The translations under genes were made by a program, and so were the position numbers. The notes under the pieces are model-generated. The model was given only the letters and a program-made list of their open reading frames with translations, had not been told where the DNA came from and made no database searches. DNA of 15,186 nt, taken from contig DFKZ01000118.1 of assembly GCA_002373975.1 (NCBI GenBank), positions 1 through 15,186 on the forward strand, written 5' to 3'. Numbering within the stretch: position 1 is the first letter of the stretch; each line of letters begins with the position of its first letter. This document shows, in pieces, positions 12,709 to 15,186 of the stretch. This stretch comes from Lachnospiraceae bacterium UBA3632. Its GTDB lineage: Bacteria > Bacillota > Clostridia > Lachnospirales > Lachnospiraceae.

Positions 12709-14631
12709 ATGGCACAGAAAGAGATTTATGACGCATCGAGTATAACTGTCCTTGAGGGTCTGGAGGCTGTACGTGTACGCCCCGGAATGTATATCGGTTC
12801 GGTTACCACAAAAGGATTAAACCATCTTGTTTATGAGATAGTGGACAACTCGGTAGACGAACATCTGGCAGGGCATTGTGATAAGATATATGTCACCCTG
12901 GAAAAGGACGGATCCGCAACCGTATCGGATAACGGGCGTGGTATCCCCGTTGGCATGCATGAAAAAGGTATAAGTGCCGAAAGGCTTGTATTTACCACAC
13001 TTCACGCAGGCGGTAAGTTCGATAATTCCGCATATAAGACCAGCGGTGGTCTGCACGGAGTAGGTTCTTCCGTTGTAAATGCGCTGTCAAAGCATCTTAC
13101 GGTTACCGTAAAGACAGGCGGGGAGATATTCAAGGATTCTTACGAGCGCGGCATTCCCACCACAGAGCTTGTAAATGGACTTCTACCCGTTGTAGGTAAG
13201 ACCCGTGATCACGGTACCACTATAAACTTCCTGCCTGATGATGAGATATTTGACAGGACAAGATTTGCCGAGGCCGATATCAAAAACAGGCTTCATGATA
13301 CCGCATATCTTAATCCTTCACTGACAATCTATTACAAGGATTTAAGAGGTGACTCCCCTGAGGAGATAGTTTTCCACGAGCCCGACGGAATCTCAGGCTT
13401 TATCCGCCACATGAACGCCAACAGCGAAGCGGTTACGGATGTATGTTATTTCTCGGGTGAATTTGAAGGCATATTCGTTGAATGCGCTTTCCAGTATGTA
13501 AACGAATTCCATGAGAATGTACTTGGATATTGCAATAATATATACAATTCAGAGGGCGGTACTCACCTCACAGGCTTTAAATCGCAGTTTACTACTATAA
13601 TCAATTCTTATGCACATGAGCTGGGTGTGCTTAAGGAAAAAGATAACAATTTCACAGGTGCGGATGTCAGAAACGGTATGACAGCCGTGGTTTCCATCAA
13701 GCATCCGGATCCCAGATTCGAAGGACAGACAAAGACAAAGCTCGACAATCAGGATGCGGCAAAGGCTGTTTCCAAGATCACATCCGACGAGGTTACAAGG
13801 TTCTTTGACAGAAATCTTGAAACATTAAAGAACATTATAGGATGCGCCGAAAAAGCCGCAAAGATCAGAAAAACGGAAGAAAAGGCCAAGACGAATCTTA
13901 TTACAAAGCAAAAGTTTTCGTTTGATTCCAACGGAAAGCTGGCAAACTGCATTTCCAAGGAAGCCGATAAATGTGAGATATTCATTGTAGAGGGAGATTC
14001 CGCGGGAGGTTCCGCAAAGATGGCCAGAGACCGTATGTATCAGGCTATTCTTCCTATCCGGGGTAAGATCCTCAATGTAGAGAAGGCTTCCATCGACAAG
14101 GTACTTGCCAACGCTGAGATAAAGACTATGATCAATGCATTCGGATGCGGCTTTTCGGAAGGTTACGGGAACGATTTCGATATCACAAAGCTCAGGTACG
14201 ATAAGATCATTATCATGGCCGATGCGGATGTGGACGGTGCTCATATTTCCACACTTCTTCTTACCTTGTTTTACAGGTTTATGCCGGAGCTTATATTTGA
14301 AGGGCATGTATATATTGCTATGCCGCCTTTATACAAGGCGATGCCCGCAAAGGGTCAGCAGGAGTATCTGTATGACGATAAGGCTCTTGAGAAGTATCGT
14401 AAGAATCACAAGGGAAGTTTTACTCTTCAGAGGTACAAGGGTCTTGGTGAGATGGATCCGGAACAGCTATGGGAGACAACTCTTGATCCGGAGCGCAGAC
14501 GTATGAAGCTGGTGGAGATCGAGGATGCAAGAGCCGCTTCCGAGATGACGGAACTTCTGATGGGTACGGATGTGCCGCCCAGACGCGCATTTATTCATCA
14601 GCATGCAACAGATGCGCTGTTAGATGTTTAA
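12709..14631 (+). CDS. parE: Type IIA DNA topoisomerase subunit B (GyrB/ParE family; topoisomerase IV ParE favoured)
   Basis: This subunit binds and hydrolyses ATP to drive DNA strand passage by gyrase or topoisomerase IV. The 640-residue chain is complete. The GHKL ATPase domain has EIVDNSVDE (43-51), DNGRGIP (74-80) and GGLHGVGSSVVNALS (113-127); the QTK loop is at 340-342. The TOPRIM domain has EGDSAGGSAK (428-437) and DADVDG (505-510), with the catalytic Glu and Asp residues in place. RYKGLGEMDPEQLW closes the family pattern. There is no gyrA, recF or dnaA nearby, and features such as GMHEKG and AYKTSGGLHG look more ParE-like than GyrB-like, so I favour ParE, but the two cannot be separated firmly by eye. 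The ATG at 12709 has AGAGG 5 bases upstream. The A subunit gene is not in the window. Confidence 0.9.
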   Translation: MAQKEIYDASSITVLEGLEAVRVRPGMYIGSVTTKGLNHLVYEIVDNSVDEHLAGHCDKIYVTLEKDGSATVSDNGRGIPVGMHEKGISAERLVFTTLHAGGKFDNSAYKTSGGLHGVGSSVVNALSKHLTVTVKTGGEIFKDSYERGIPTTELVNGLLPVVGKTRDHGTTINFLPDDEIFDRTRFAEADIKNRLHDTAYLNPSLTIYYKDLRGDSPEEIVFHEPDGISGFIRHMNANSEAVTDVCYFSGEFEGIFVECAFQYVNEFHENVLGYCNNIYNSEGGTHLTGFKSQFTTIINSYAHELGVLKEKDNNFTGADVRNGMTAVVSIKHPDPRFEGQTKTKLDNQDAAKAVSKITSDEVTRFFDRNLETLKNIIGCAEKAAKIRKTEEKAKTNLITKQKFSFDSNGKLANCISKEADKCEIFIVEGDSAGGSAKMARDRMYQAILPIRGKILNVEKASIDKVLANAEIKTMINAFGCGFSEGYGNDFDITKLRYDKIIIMADADVDGAHISTLLLTLFYRFMPELIFEGHVYIAMPPLYKAMPAKGQQEYLYDDKALEKYRKNHKGSFTLQRYKGLGEMDPEQLWETTLDPERRRMKLVEIEDARAASEMTELLMGTDVPPRRAFIHQHATDALLDV

Positions 14632-14640
14632 ATTACGGGT

Positions 14641-14656
14641 TAACTTACTAACTTAG
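14641..14656 (+). repeat. Tandem 8-base repeat at the left edge of the noncoding element
   Basis: TAACTTAC (14641-14648) is followed directly by TAACTTAG (14649-14656), which is also the start of the left terminal repeat of the noncoding element. It may be a duplication at the boundary of the element or chance in a short motif. Confidence 0.6.
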
Positions 14657-14662
14657 TGACGG
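14649..14662. repeat. Left terminal inverted repeat of the noncoding element
   Basis: TAACTTAGTGACGG begins 18 bases after the topoisomerase stop codon and is the exact reverse complement of 15153-15166. In an RNA it would be the closing stem; in a mobile element it would be a terminal repeat. No clear target-site duplication is seen outside the two repeats. Confidence 0.9.
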
Positions 14663-15152
14663 CATGGACAATATGAGTTGTAGTTTGTCTCATGGGCTCT
14701 GCTGCTAAATTCGCGCTCACTTAGCTAAGAGCAAAATCGGTCTCGGGCAACTCGCGACGCTCGCCTTATATGGCGAGCTGCTCAAACAATCCCTCGACAC
14801 GATTTCCGCACGTGGCGCTCATTAAGCGCGGCGCCTAATTCGATCAAACTACAATCTCATATCGCCCATACCTGTTACTGAGTAGTACTGTAGCAGTCGT
14901 TTATGGTTTTATAAATAACAAGTGCCAGGCACAGACGATGATAGCTTCCGTGAGCGCACCATGTAGCGCCGCCGGCACTTAGCGAAAACAAGCAAAGCGC
15001 AGTTTGAGCTTAGTACCGCTGCGTGTCGCGGTATGAGCCGCGAGGCGTGTGCGCGACGGAACTATCATTGGCTGGGCCGTCACTATCTCTTTGCGGAGAC
15101 AAATTTTGCGCCAGCGCGGAGACGTAGCGAATCCATACTTGAAACGCGAAGT

Positions 15153-15166
15153 CCGTCACTAAGTTA
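15153..15166. repeat. Right terminal inverted repeat of the noncoding element
   Basis: CCGTCACTAAGTTA is the exact reverse complement of 14649-14662. A second copy of its first nine bases, CCGTCACTA, occurs at 15077-15085, so the left arm has two possible partners. The last 20 bases of the window beyond it are A/T-rich and hold only a possible minus-strand -10 (TATGAT). Confidence 0.9.
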
Positions 15167-15186
15167 AATCATAAAACTATTAGTAA

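Larger units (their letters stand above)
14649..15166 (-). ncRNA. Candidate large structured noncoding RNA (about 518 nt), class unknown
   Basis: No reading frame of useful length occurs here on either strand, and GCGC-type words are far denser than in the neighbouring genes. A perfect 14-bp terminal stem (14649-14662 with 15153-15166) encloses three groups of pairings. (a) 14661-14687 pairs with 14845-14872, 27 positions with one bulge and three A.C mismatches. Inside it, 14734-14747 pairs with 14791-14805, itself enclosing a 7-bp hairpin (14759-14765/14772-14778); GCGCT/AGCGC (14815-14829) stands beside them. (b) 14938-14959 pairs with 15049-15068, 19 bp with two small bulges, enclosing TACCGC/GCGGTA (15014-15033). 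(c) 14920-14926 can pair with 14974-14980 as a pseudoknot across stem b. Minus-strand reading turns the A.C mismatches into G.U and a TC/TC loop into tandem GA/GA, so I favour that strand. TATGAT (15173-15168) could be its -10. I do not recognise a named class; an inverted-repeat mobile element is the alternative. Confidence 0.5.

Noticed and set aside
13825..14307. 160-codon minus-strand frame inside the topoisomerase gene
   Set aside because: It overlaps the conserved TOPRIM coding region and has no independent support; it is a shadow of that frame.
14632..15186. Group II intron or tRNA cluster in the noncoding block
   Set aside because: No group II domain V signature, reverse transcriptase, cloverleaf or TTCGA-type T-arm could be found; the segment GAGCCGCGAGGC only superficially recalls domain V.

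Overview
The window looks like a chromosomal segment of a low-to-moderate GC Gram-positive anaerobe of the Clostridia, most likely Lachnospiraceae (Butyrivibrio/Roseburia type). This rests on strong AGGAGG-type ribosome binding sites, a four-cysteine ribosomal protein L28, a YloU-FakA-RecG-DegV gene run, a GerW/DUF2953 pair and a topoisomerase subunit B resembling the second (ParE-like) copy of that family. The species assignment is inference. No rRNA, tRNA, CRISPR array, insertion sequence or phage gene is visible.

Layout: (1) 1-571, minus strand: the N-terminal part of an HD-GYP-family protein whose visible catalytic His positions are replaced. It is divergent from (2) 686-3127, plus strand: a small unknown protein, a DUF2953 membrane protein, a GerW/YtfJ-like protein and a coiled-coil protein with a short J-domain-like tail. 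(3) 3221-3406, minus strand: rpmB, converging on group 2 through a shared hairpin terminator. (4) 3613-8731, plus strand: an Asp23/Gls24 protein, fatty acid kinase FakA, a terminator hairpin, RecG and a DegV/FakB lipid-binding protein. FakA and FakB should work together to phosphorylate exogenous fatty acids. (5) 8797-12434, plus strand: an ABC exporter operon with one ATPase and two unlike ABC-2 permeases. (6) 12435-12708: a promoter, a 30-bp inverted repeat and a highly structured leader in front of (7) a GyrB/ParE topoisomerase subunit at 12709-14631. (8) 14632-15186: about 550 bases without any gene.

The most striking region is the last one. A 14-base perfect inverted repeat (14649-14662 and 15153-15166) closes a 518-base noncoding block that folds on paper into nested long-range stems, several local hairpins and a possible pseudoknot. 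Read as the minus-strand transcript, three A.C mismatches of the longest stem become G.U wobbles and a TC/TC internal loop becomes a tandem GA/GA motif. This favours a large structured RNA transcribed leftward over a simple DNA repeat. I cannot match it to a named RNA class; a miniature inverted-repeat element remains the main alternative.
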